Assembly (NCBI GenBank): GCA_003551325.1
Contig: PUMK01000197.1
Coordinates: 1 to 5,394, forward strand
DNA from: Candidatus Acetothermia bacterium
GTDB lineage: Bacteria > Bipolaricaulota > Bipolaricaulia > Bipolaricaulales > Bipolaricaulaceae
Length of the DNA stretch: 5,394 nt
Direction: 5' to 3'
Of the stretch, positions 1 to 5,394 are shown one piece after another. Position numbers and translations under genes: made by a program. The notes beneath the pieces were generated by a model. It was not told the DNA's origin, did not search any database, and worked only from the letters and a program-made list of their open reading frames with translations. Each line of letters begins with the position of its first letter. Position 1 is the first letter of the stretch.

Positions 1-1192
1 CCCTATGGGCTGGATACCACGCCGCCAAGAACGCTACGGCCACCATGGCCACAGCGGATACCACCACCTCCCAGGGTGTCAGCCGCAGCCCGACCACAGG
101 CTCCACACCGAACGAGGTCAGTGCTTCCTCGAACGCGCCGGGTAGCGCAAACCCTCCTGTGGCCTGCATGGCCAACACCAACACCACGCCCAGCCCCGCA
201 CCCAACGTCGCCCCGAACACCCCAAGAAACCCAGCTTCCCACATCACATGGCCCATGACCCAACGCCGTGGTGCACCCACCGCGCGGATGATTCCCAGCT
301 CCTTCGTCCGCTCCAGAACGGATAAGTACAGCGTGTTCAGCACCACGAGGCCGCCAAGCACGAAGAACGCGATCATGAAGCTGACGAGAACCGGGCGCAT
401 GACGCGCAGGAATCCTTCGATCTCCGGTGCGAGTTCCCGCCAGCTGAGGGCTTCGTAGCCATTGGGCAGCCTCTCCGCCAAGGAAGAGACTGCCGATTGG
501 ATTCTCCAGTCGTCCTGAGGCCCGTCGACGCCGGCCACGTAGCCAGCGATCGAGGTGATCGCCCCCGGCTCCCGTACCAACCGTTGCGCCAGACCCAGGT
601 CGACCTGGATGAGCGAGCGCCCCAGTTCCGGGTCGGGGGCACGGTACACGCCCACCACCGGCGCCCGCACAACGGCCGTCCCGCCCCGCGGGTGTGCTCC
701 CATGAGCGTCAGGCGGTCCCCCAGGGATAGGTTCAGTGCCCTCAGGAGCTCCTCTCCCACAACCACGCCCTCGTCCTCGGATTCGAGGTACCGACCGTCG
801 ACGATGGCATTGGGGAGGGGGCTGATCGCCGCGGCTTCCTCCGGCCGCACGCCTTGCACAAGCACACCCAACGAGCGGTTGTCCGAGGCGGCCATCGCCG
901 GCGTCTCCAGGCGAAGCGTATACCATTCGACCCCTTCCGATTCCTCAACTGCGTTCACGAGGGGCTCTGGGTCTCGGATCAGCGGCAGCGCTCCCCCGGC
1001 TAGCCCTTCCTCCGTCGATCGGACTTGCAGATGCCCGGTGTCGTACTCGGTGAGGTTGGTAAACAGATCCGCCTGAATGCCGCCGATGAACGCCAGGATG
1101 AACACCAACATCAGCACCGGCACCAACACGGCCAATGCGGCAAGGATGCTCCGCCGGCGGCTGCGCATCACATGCCTGAGCGCGGCTTTCAT
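1..1192 (-). CDS. FtsX/MacB/LolE-type ABC transporter permease (second permease of operon, C-terminus cut by window edge)
   Basis: Inner-membrane permease subunit of a MacB/LolCE-type ABC transporter, a class that moves lipoproteins, lipids or peptides across the envelope rather than importing solutes. I translated the frame by hand from the ATG at 1192 and found 397 codons with no stop to the left edge. Layout: a basic N-terminus (MRSRRRS), TM1 at about residues 15-38, a periplasmic domain at about 40-260 containing the MacB-type element GDRLTLMG near 158, then TM2 about 263-290, TM3 about 317-343 and TM4 about 374-392. The FtsX signature ERTKELGIIRAVGAPRR starts at residue 294, and WYPAHR sits at the edge. 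Relatives end soon after this point with an AAR-x-PVEALR motif, so probably only 10-20 residues are missing. The ATG overlaps the preceding stop as ATGA. The only Shine-Dalgarno-like GGAG is 14 nt upstream, so coupled translation is likely. Substrate unknown. Confidence 0.93.
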   Translation of the reverse strand, partial: MKAALRHVMRSRRRSILAALAVLVPVLMLVFILAFIGGIQADLFTNLTEYDTGHLQVRSTEEGLAGGALPLIRDPEPLVNAVEESEGVEWYTLRLETPAMAASDNRSLGVLVQGVRPEEAAAISPLPNAIVDGRYLESEDEGVVVGEELLRALNLSLGDRLTLMGAHPRGGTAVVRAPVVGVYRAPDPELGRSLIQVDLGLAQRLVREPGAITSIAGYVAGVDGPQDDWRIQSAVSSLAERLPNGYEALSWRELAPEIEGFLRVMRPVLVSFMIAFFVLGGLVVLNTLYLSVLERTKELGIIRAVGAPRRWVMGHVMWEAGFLGVFGATLGAGLGVVLVLAMQATGGFALPGAFEEALTSFGVEPVVGLRLTPWEVVVSAVAMVAVAFLAAWYPAHR

Positions 1193-1944
1193 GGCTGCTG
1201 CAGTCGCTCCAGGGTGAAGATGTCCTCAGGCAGAGGCTCGTCGATGGTGAGTTCCTTGTAGGTGGCTACGGTACGGTCACCGGTGTCCTCTTCCACGACC
1301 CACACGCGAGGGATGAGGCGCTCCCCGACTTCCAACAGATCCTCTGTGTACGCGGTCTTCACCACGCGCTCGCGTTGGTCGTAGTAGTCGATGCGTGTGA
1401 TGACGAACGCCTCGCTGATCGACAACACCAACTTCCCATACACGACAGCCGCTTCGGGGAGCGGCACCAGTTCAACGTTGTAGCCCTCCTCCGGCTGTTC
1501 GTCCGTAAAGGCGACCTCGTAGTGGTCGGTCACCGTGCCGCGCATCAGCTCGTCCAGGTCGAGCCCCCCACCGAGGAAGCCCTCGTGCAAGGTGAGGCCC
1601 GGAAGGGAGATCACCTCTCCCGCACGATGGTCGTAGTACCACAGCTTCTCCTCCCCGTCTTCCTCCAGGAGCAGATATCCGTTTCCTGCCTCCTCCTCGG
1701 GTTCGAGGATTCGTACGAGTGAACGGTGATCACCCTCGTTCCACGCTTCCACCAACTGGGTCTCGGTTCGCTCCCCCCGCGTTACCTCGATGCGGACTGT
1801 GGCGTGGAATGTTTCCCCGCGCCACATGTCGCGGGCCTTCTCCACGACCTCCAGTGCGGAGCGCTCGTCGCCCATGACGGCGGTCGACGCCAAGGTCGCC
1901 GCCCCCAGCAACATCAATGCCATCAAGAGCGTTCTATTCAGCAC
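1189..1944 (-). CDS. Periplasmic LolA-like outer membrane lipoprotein-sorting family protein
   Basis: 251 aa, predicted to be exported. It resembles the LolA-fold 'outer membrane lipoprotein-sorting protein' family (PF17131/TP0789-like), periplasmic carriers with a half-barrel hydrophobic cavity that often sit beside ABC or RND export genes. The N-terminus VLNRTLLMALMLLGAATLA is a short positive n-region plus hydrophobic core, with likely cleavage near residues 22-25. There is no lipobox cysteine. Family-like stretches are RSLVRILEPEEEAGNGYLLL at about 74-93, LWYYDHRAGEVISLP at 101-115, GGLDLDELMRG near 126-136, then DHYEV, and IDYYDQRERVVKTAY at 185-199. I chose the GTG at 1944 because GGAGG lies 6 nt upstream and a signal peptide follows at once. 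Longer in-frame starts add 24 non-hydrophobic residues that only mirror the upstream gene's end; an ATG at 1923 is the alternative. It overlaps the upstream permease by 11 bp and the downstream one by 4 bp. The ligand is not deducible. Confidence 0.88.
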   Translation of the reverse strand: MLNRTLLMALMLLGAATLASTAVMGDERSALEVVEKARDMWRGETFHATVRIEVTRGERTETQLVEAWNEGDHRSLVRILEPEEEAGNGYLLLEEDGEEKLWYYDHRAGEVISLPGLTLHEGFLGGGLDLDELMRGTVTDHYEVAFTDEQPEEGYNVELVPLPEAAVVYGKLVLSISEAFVITRIDYYDQRERVVKTAYTEDLLEVGERLIPRVWVVEEDTGDRTVATYKELTIDEPLPEDIFTLERLQQP

Positions 1945-3148
1945 GGATCGCCTCCACAGGTTGCAGTCTTGCCGCCCGGCGGGCCGGCAACCAGGCCGCC
2001 AGGACAGCGGTGGCAACCACCACGATCAGACTTGCTCCCCAGTACCACGCCGACACCGCCGCACGCAGCGTGTCGGGAATCCCGTATTGGGCCACCAGAG
2101 CGTCCATCGGTCCCAAGGGGATTCCGACTTGAGCCAGGTACAAGACGAGCACATAACCGGCAACGGCGGCAGCCGCGAAGCCCAACAGTGATGCCAGCAC
2201 CGCCTCGGTGACGACGACCATCGCCAGCCTGCGGGAGGGCATGCCCAGCGAGCGCATCACACCGAATTCCCTTGTGCGCTCGATGACCGAGAACATCACG
2301 GTGTTGGCGACGCCGAACCCGGCGAGAATGGCCAACACGATCATGATCAGCACCATCTCCTGGATGTTCACCTCGATGATGCTGGCGATCATCGGGTTCG
2401 CTTCCTCGAACGTCAGGACCTCAACACCCTGACCCAACCGTTCGCGCAGGGCTGCAGCAACCCTGGCATCGTCCCGCAGGCGCGGCAAGCTTACGGAGAC
2501 CTGGGTCGCCCCCTCCACGCCGGCAAGCCTCCGGGCCTCGGCAATGCTCACGATGACCGTGGATTCATCCAGGCGCCCCATACCCGCTTGGTAGATGCCG
2601 ACAACGGTGAACGCCTGTGAGCGGGCACCGGCCTCACCCTGGGCATTCACCACCACGCGTTCCCCCAGGCGCACATCCAAGTTGCGGGCCGCCTGCAGCC
2701 CGAGCATCGCCTCGCCCTGAGCCTCGATGTAGCGGCCCTCCTTCAGGCGATCCTCGAGCTGGGTCACCTCCTTCTCTCGTGCGGGATCCACGCCGCGGAT
2801 CTGCATTCCCGTGGCGCCGTAGGGCGAGCGCACCATCCCGTTTGCGACCATTCGCGGAGAGGCGTGTGCACCCTGCACGTCGCGCACAGCATCGAGCACT
2901 TCGTCGAGCTCTTGGGGGGAGAACCCTTGAGCTGGTGCGGGATCCTCCCGGTAGTTGGCGGACATCAGCGTAAGGGCACCTTCGTCCACCTTCACGTGGG
3001 TATCGATCATGGACTGGAACGCCCCTTCGGCCACCCCCCATAGGACGATCACAACGAGGCTCCCCAGGAACACGATGCCCATCATCAGGAGCGACCGTGC
3101 TCGATGACGCCACAGATTCCGCCAGGCCATCCTCAGCATGCCCGTCAT
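1934..3148 (-). CDS. FtsX/MacB/LolE-type ABC transporter permease (first permease of operon, complete)
   Basis: 404 aa, inner membrane, about the usual size for a LolC/LolE/MacB-permease protein with four membrane segments and no fused ATPase. The N-terminus has the typical MAWRNLWRHRARSLL element, then TM1 at about 19-39. The periplasmic MacB-like core at about 42-260 includes IRGVDPAREKEV near 117, LGERVVVNAQGEAG near 161 and FTVVGIYQAGMG near 180. Next come TM2 about 263-286, the cytoplasmic signature ERTREFGVMRSLGMPSRRL at 290-308 (ATPase-contacting region in relatives), TM3 about 309-337, TM4 about 368-387 and the terminal LPARRAARLQPVEAIRAE. The ATG overlaps the TetR stop as ATGA, with GAGGGGG 5 nt upstream. 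It shares fold and signatures with the second permease but differs clearly in sequence, suggesting a LolC-LolE-like heterodimer (inference). The nucleotide-binding subunit is not in the window. Confidence 0.95.
   Translation of the reverse strand: MTGMLRMAWRNLWRHRARSLLMMGIVFLGSLVVIVLWGVAEGAFQSMIDTHVKVDEGALTLMSANYREDPAPAQGFSPQELDEVLDAVRDVQGAHASPRMVANGMVRSPYGATGMQIRGVDPAREKEVTQLEDRLKEGRYIEAQGEAMLGLQAARNLDVRLGERVVVNAQGEAGARSQAFTVVGIYQAGMGRLDESTVIVSIAEARRLAGVEGATQVSVSLPRLRDDARVAAALRERLGQGVEVLTFEEANPMIASIIEVNIQEMVLIMIVLAILAGFGVANTVMFSVIERTREFGVMRSLGMPSRRLAMVVVTEAVLASLLGFAAAAVAGYVLVLYLAQVGIPLGPMDALVAQYGIPDTLRAAVSAWYWGASLIVVVATAVLAAWLPARRAARLQPVEAIRAE
1951..1955 (-). promoter_or_regulatory. Shine-Dalgarno of the LolA-like gene (sets a GTG start)
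   Basis: GGAGG on the minus strand, 6 nt before the GTG at 1944 and inside the last codons of the upstream permease. It decides the start in favour of 1944 over the upstream in-frame start at 2016 and the internal ATG at 1923. Confidence 0.75.
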
Positions 3149-3774
3149 CCACGCCCCCTCATCCGTGCCGGACAGGTGAGTCCATCCGCGATCACCTGGG
3201 CTGTCCTGTCCACAAGGCGTGCATACGAATCGGGTGGGAATTGCTCCTTGTACAGCGGGAAGACCTTGATCGTACCGAGAACCTGAGTGATTTCCGTGGG
3301 GTCACCGGTCACAATCTCCCCCCTGCTCTGGGCTCGGGCGATCGCGTTGGGAATTGGATGCAGCAGCTCGCGTCGCTGTTCTTTCCCGAGGTCTCGTAGG
3401 TTCAGCGCTGCCAGGATCCGTTCGCTCGAGTTGGATGCCGAGAGGAATGCCTTGGCAAGCGCGTCGGTCTCGATGAGGTTGACGAGCTGCTTCATGAACG
3501 CGACGAGCGCCTCACGCGTGTCCTCGATCGCGTCAAAGGATTGTGCGATCAGGGTGCTCGTCATCCTAGGATACTGCTCGAGCAGCACTTCGGCGTACAG
3601 TGCCTCCTTCGAAGGAAAGAAATGGTAGAAGGTCCCCTTGGCGATTCCCGCTGCCCGAGCAAGCTCGGCGATCGTCGTCTTCTCCAAGCCGTAACGCGTG
3701 AACGATGCCTTGCCCAGGTCGAGCAGCTTGCGACGCAACTGTGTCCTTTTCTCTTCCGTGAAGGCCCTTGGCAT
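3145..3774 (-). CDS. TetR/AcrR-family transcriptional regulator, first gene of the transporter operon
   Basis: 209 aa, cytoplasmic, DNA-binding dimer by family. The N-terminal domain is classic: RRKLLDLGKASFTRYGLEKT (about 14-33), then TIAELARAAGIAKGTFYHFF (34-53) as the helix-turn-helix, followed by PSKEALYAEVL. The remainder (about 65-200) is the helical ligand-binding and dimerisation part, which is poorly conserved in this family, so the inducer cannot be read. I chose the ATG at 3774 (MPRAFTEEKR) because GGGAGG lies 6 nt upstream. The ATG at 3792 adds only MSGRIT, lies within two bases of the palindrome (3794-3824) and has no Shine-Dalgarno of its own. Its stop overlaps the permease start by 4 bp, so it is cotranscribed with the transporter and probably represses both itself and the operon through the palindrome at 3794-3824 (inference). 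Confidence 0.95.
   Translation of the reverse strand: MPRAFTEEKRTQLRRKLLDLGKASFTRYGLEKTTIAELARAAGIAKGTFYHFFPSKEALYAEVLLEQYPRMTSTLIAQSFDAIEDTREALVAFMKQLVNLIETDALAKAFLSASNSSERILAALNLRDLGKEQRRELLHPIPNAIARAQSRGEIVTGDPTEITQVLGTIKVFPLYKEQFPPDSYARLVDRTAQVIADGLTCPARMRGRG
3154..3160 (-). promoter_or_regulatory. Shine-Dalgarno of the first permease
   Basis: GAGGGGG on the minus strand, 5 nt before the permease ATG at 3148 and within the last TetR codons. With the ATGA overlap it supports start 3148 and suggests the permease can both initiate independently and be coupled to TetR translation. Confidence 0.65.
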
Positions 3775-3780
3775 CGTGAT

Positions 3781-3786
3781 CCTCCC
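3781..3786 (-). promoter_or_regulatory. Shine-Dalgarno of the TetR gene
   Basis: GGGAGG on the minus strand, 6 nt before the ATG at 3774. Strong match and ideal spacing; it argues for the 209-aa product rather than the 215-aa one starting at 3792. Confidence 0.8.
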
Positions 3787-3793
3787 ACTCATA

Positions 3794-3824
3794 TGACCAT
3801 ATGACCATTAAGGTCTTACGGTCA
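3794..3824. promoter_or_regulatory. 31-bp imperfect palindrome, candidate TetR operator
   Basis: Two 13-bp arms (3794-3806 and 3812-3824) match at 11 of 13 positions around the AT spacer ATTAA. Each arm holds two half-sites 8 bp apart: TGACC at 3794 and 3802 on the left, GGTCT at 3812 and GGTCA at 3820 on the right. An inner dyad (TGACC-N5-GGTCT) is thus nested in an outer one (TGACC-N21-GGTCA). It spans about -2 to +29 of the predicted transcript, between promoter and Shine-Dalgarno, where a bound TetR dimer or pair of dimers would block transcription. The symmetry is seen directly; the binding protein is inferred from position. Confidence 0.75.
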
Positions 3825-3828
3825 CACA

Positions 3829-3857
3829 AGGTTACCCGCCCTTCAGCGAGCTGTCAA
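3829..3857 (-). promoter_or_regulatory. Sigma-70-type promoter of the TetR-permease operon
   Basis: On the minus strand a perfect -35 TTGACA (3857-3852) is followed by a 17-bp spacer and the -10 TAACCT (3834-3829), which keeps the three most conserved -10 bases (first T, second A, last T). The predicted start is near 3822, giving a leader of about 48 nt to the TetR ATG. It lies immediately downstream of the hairpin that ends the previous gene and immediately upstream of the palindrome. Confidence 0.72.
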
Positions 3858-3880
3858 TGATCAGTGGTCGAGCCTGTGCG

Positions 3881-3906
3881 CCCCGCGTCCCACCGGGAGC
3901 GCGGGG
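3881..3906 (-). terminator. GC-rich hairpin after the CPBP protease gene (terminator-like, no U tract)
   Basis: On the minus strand CCCCGCG, a bulged C, TCCC, loop GGT, then GGGA and CGCGGGG: 11 base pairs with one bulge, starting 10 bp after the protease stop. No run of T follows, so it is not a textbook intrinsic terminator. It could slow polymerase, protect the 3' end or act with Rho. Its place between one gene's stop and the next promoter supports an end-of-transcript role. Confidence 0.5.
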
Positions 3907-3916
3907 TTGGCGGGGA

Positions 3917-4720
3917 TCAGTCCGGGGAGGGAATCTCGGCCTGAAGCTTCGCGTACTGCCACCTGTCCACAGGCCACCAGACGAGGTGGAACAGCGCGTG
4001 GGCCACCATGGCTGCCAGGAGTCCGTACTGCCAGAACAGCCAGCCGAAGATGAGGGATGCCCATAGGTTGAGCACCAACATGGTGCTCACGAATGCTGGC
4101 GTTCTACGGCAGCCGGCGGCCAGGTACGAGGGTGCATGCCCCAGGCCGAACAGGATCCCAGAGACCACGATGGCCAGCCACATCGCCGTATAGCTTCCTT
4201 CGCCCAAGGGTAGGGAGAACAGCCAAGCAAGTGCGCTCATCAGCCCCCAGCGGGAGAGGACTTCCTCGGCGATCCCCCCGTAGAGGACTCTTCCCCATAT
4301 GCCGATGCCGTTGCGGAGGCCCTCGAGTGCCCGCAGTGTGCCCCGATCGAGCCTGGGGCGAAACACCCCGTAGTAGAGGATCAGAAAAGCTACAGCCCCC
4401 ACTCCGCCTATCAAAGCGGCTGTGGGCAGTTGACCGCGCGCAGCGGCCCACGGGGCAGCACCGTGCGCCAGAGATCGGAAGAAGGGGGCGGACAGCCCCG
4501 CTCGCGGGGCTGTCAGAATGCCGATCGCAGCGGCAATAGCGATGAGGAGGGTGGATTGGCCGACAGAGAGAACGATCAGCACGCTTCTTCGGGGAAGAGG
4601 TCTGTCCCCGCCTGCGCGCTCCATGAGCCCGCCAAGGACGCGCAGCGTACCCCTCACCGTAACGACGATCCCGGGCACACAGATGCCGATCAACAACGCA
4701 AAGAGCCTTCCGTCAAACAC
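3917..4720 (-). CDS. CPBP-family intramembrane metalloprotease (CAAX protease/bacteriocin-immunity type)
   Basis: 267 aa polytopic inner-membrane protein with about seven hydrophobic segments (roughly 5-25, 46-68, 98-118, 145-168, 176-196, 210-230, 232-250). All three motifs of the CPBP (ABI, Rce1-like) family are present: EEVLSR at E152-E153-R157, FGLGH at F191-H195, and HALFH at H241-H245. In the family the glutamates and histidines form the metal-dependent active site in the membrane, so this copy looks catalytically intact. The start is a GTG at 4720. It is the furthest possible start because an in-frame TGA lies four codons upstream, and no good Shine-Dalgarno precedes it; a later TTG behind GGAAGG is a weaker option. 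It lies 69 bp downstream of the oxidoreductase on the same strand, with no convincing promoter between, so cotranscription is possible. The substrate is unknown; bacterial members have varied roles. Confidence 0.92.
   Translation of the reverse strand: MFDGRLFALLIGICVPGIVVTVRGTLRVLGGLMERAGGDRPLPRRSVLIVLSVGQSTLLIAIAAAIGILTAPRAGLSAPFFRSLAHGAAPWAAARGQLPTAALIGGVGAVAFLILYYGVFRPRLDRGTLRALEGLRNGIGIWGRVLYGGIAEEVLSRWGLMSALAWLFSLPLGEGSYTAMWLAIVVSGILFGLGHAPSYLAAGCRRTPAFVSTMLVLNLWASLIFGWLFWQYGLLAAMVAHALFHLVWWPVDRWQYAKLQAEIPSPD
4491..4514. repeat. Perfect 10-bp inverted repeat inside the CPBP gene
   Basis: GACAGCCCCG at 4491-4500 and its exact complement at 4505-4514 are separated by 4 bp. It falls at about codons 69-77 of the protease, in a short loop after the second hydrophobic segment (APRAGLSAP). 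In mRNA it would form a stable 10-bp stem with a tetraloop. There is no following U tract in either direction. Confidence 0.7.
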
Positions 4721-4789
4721 GGTCGCCGTTCACATTGCTATAGGTGATTCTCACGCCGCAGATGCCGTTGCCCGTGTGGTGGGCTCGGC

Positions 4790-5394
4790 CTAATCGCAAC
4801 ATACGCTCACCCACTGCCTTCTCCGGACCGACTCCAGTACCGCTTCGAGGACGGCTTGCGCGCGCAGGCCATCGTGGAAGCTCGGTTCGGCCGGTCGACC
4901 CTGGTCGATGGCCGCGAGCAGTTCAACCACTGCGTGAACGAAGGAGTGCTCGTAGCCGAGTGTGTGGCCCGGAGGCCACCAGTGAGCAGGCCAACCGTGT
5001 TCGGGCTCGGTCACCACGATTCGGCGAAAACCGCGGGCGTGGGCGGGGTCGTCCTCACGGTACAGCCAAAGGCTGTTCAGTTCCTCGGCGTTCCATTGGA
5101 TGCTTCCACGCTCGCCGTTGATCTCCAGATGCATGAAGTTCTTGCGGCCTGTGGCCATCCGCGTGCTTTCGAACACGCCCGAGACACCGCCTTCGAGTTC
5201 CGCCAAGAACGCTGTGGCATCGTCGACGGTGACGTCGCCCGTTCCGTTTCCGTGAGGCAGGGGGCGCTGCTTCACAAACGTCGACAGATATCCCGCCACC
5301 TCGTGCACCTCTCCCACCAGGTAACGCGCCAGATCGACGATGTGCACGCCTGTATCACCCAGAGCTCCTGACCCAGCCTCGTCCCCGCGCATAC
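4790..5394 (-). CDS. Gfo/Idh/MocA-family oxidoreductase, C-terminal part (N-terminus beyond right edge)
   Basis: About 200 visible residues with no stop to the right edge; the methionine at 5392 is internal to the family fold, so it is not the start. The NAD(P)-binding Rossmann domain lies outside the window. What remains is the C-terminal alpha/beta catalytic domain. GSGALGDTGVHIVDLARYL near the edge (fragment residues 7-25) is the family's active-site element; D13 and H17 match the Asp-x3-His pair of inositol dehydrogenases. The later stretches ATAFLAELEGGVSGVFESTR, HLEINGERGSIQW and WWPPGHTLGYEHSF are also typical, as is PSFHDGLRAQAVLEAVLESV before the C-terminus. Family members oxidise or reduce sugars, inositols and related polyols. 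This PPGH-x-LGYEHSF tail is common among sugar/inositol dehydrogenase-like members, but the substrate cannot be named. The stop is TAG, after an unusual CCD ending. Probably cytoplasmic; no link to the transporter operon is evident. Confidence 0.93.
   Translation of the reverse strand, partial: MRGDEAGSGALGDTGVHIVDLARYLVGEVHEVAGYLSTFVKQRPLPHGNGTGDVTVDDATAFLAELEGGVSGVFESTRMATGRKNFMHLEINGERGSIQWNAEELNSLWLYREDDPAHARGFRRIVVTEPEHGWPAHWWPPGHTLGYEHSFVHAVVELLAAIDQGRPAEPSFHDGLRAQAVLEAVLESVRRRQWVSVCCD

Noticed and set aside
3..926. Long minus-strand open frame (307 codons) overlapping the second permease
   Set aside because: It is a shadow of the permease frame in GC-rich DNA. Its translation is low-complexity Gly/Arg-rich with no family features, whereas the other minus frame gives a complete FtsX-type permease.
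1969..1990. Hairpin-like TTGCCG...CGGCAA sequence near the end of the first permease
   Set aside because: It encodes the conserved LPARRAAR motif, whose GC-rich codons readily create such symmetry, and it does not cover the Shine-Dalgarno or start of the next gene.
1726..2211. Plus-strand open frames of 115-173 codons opposite the operon, for example at 555-1076, 1375-1722 and 1726-2211
   Set aside because: They are antisense to well-supported genes, have Pro/Arg/Ser-rich compositions and no recognisable domains or Shine-Dalgarno sequences.
3790..3805. Tandem repeat of CATATGAC as a separate repeat element
   Set aside because: The two copies are the left-arm half-sites of the 31-bp palindrome and are better explained as part of that operator.
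4721..4789. Possible promoter (TATAGC) or terminator (GCCC-N7-GGGC) between the oxidoreductase and the protease
   Set aside because: No acceptable -35 lies 16-18 bp upstream of TATAGC, and the 4-bp stem has no U tract, so neither call is supported.
4856..5371. 171-codon plus-strand open frame opposite the oxidoreductase
   Set aside because: It mirrors the Gfo/Idh/MocA coding frame on the other strand and has no family features; the minus strand carries clear active-site motifs.

Overview
The window carries five genes, all on the minus strand, so transcription runs from high to low coordinates. It is GC-rich, densely packed protein-coding DNA. I see no RNA genes, mobile elements or CRISPR array. 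A periplasmic LolA-like protein paired with LolC/LolE/MacB-type permeases points to a diderm (Gram-negative-type) bacterium. The phylum cannot be fixed from this sequence; Proteobacteria, Myxococcota and Acidobacteriota are all plausible.

Right part (5394 to 3917). The C-terminal two thirds of a Gfo/Idh/MocA-family oxidoreductase runs in from the right edge and ends at 4790. After a 69-bp gap comes a complete CPBP (CAAX-like) intramembrane metalloprotease, with all three conserved motifs and a GTG start at 4720. A strong GC-rich hairpin sits 10 bp after its stop.

Control region (3906 to 3775). This short stretch holds a consensus-like sigma-70 promoter (TTGACA, 17 bp, TAACCT). A 31-bp imperfect palindrome made of four TGACC-type half-sites lies across the predicted transcription start. 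A strong Shine-Dalgarno follows. The arrangement is what an autoregulated TetR repressor would need.

Left part (3774 to 1). A tightly overlapping operon encodes a TetR-family regulator, a first FtsX/MacB/LolE-type ABC permease, a secreted LolA-like protein of the outer-membrane lipoprotein-sorting type, and a second permease cut by the left edge just before its expected C-terminus. Every junction overlaps (4, 11 and 4 bp), so translation is probably coupled. An ABC ATPase is missing and would be expected just beyond the left edge. The inferred job is a TetR-controlled envelope system: two different permeases form a LolCE-like heterodimer and work with a periplasmic LolA-fold carrier on a lipid, lipoprotein or other hydrophobic ligand. 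The families are recognised; this particular combination and its ligand are the part worth a second look.
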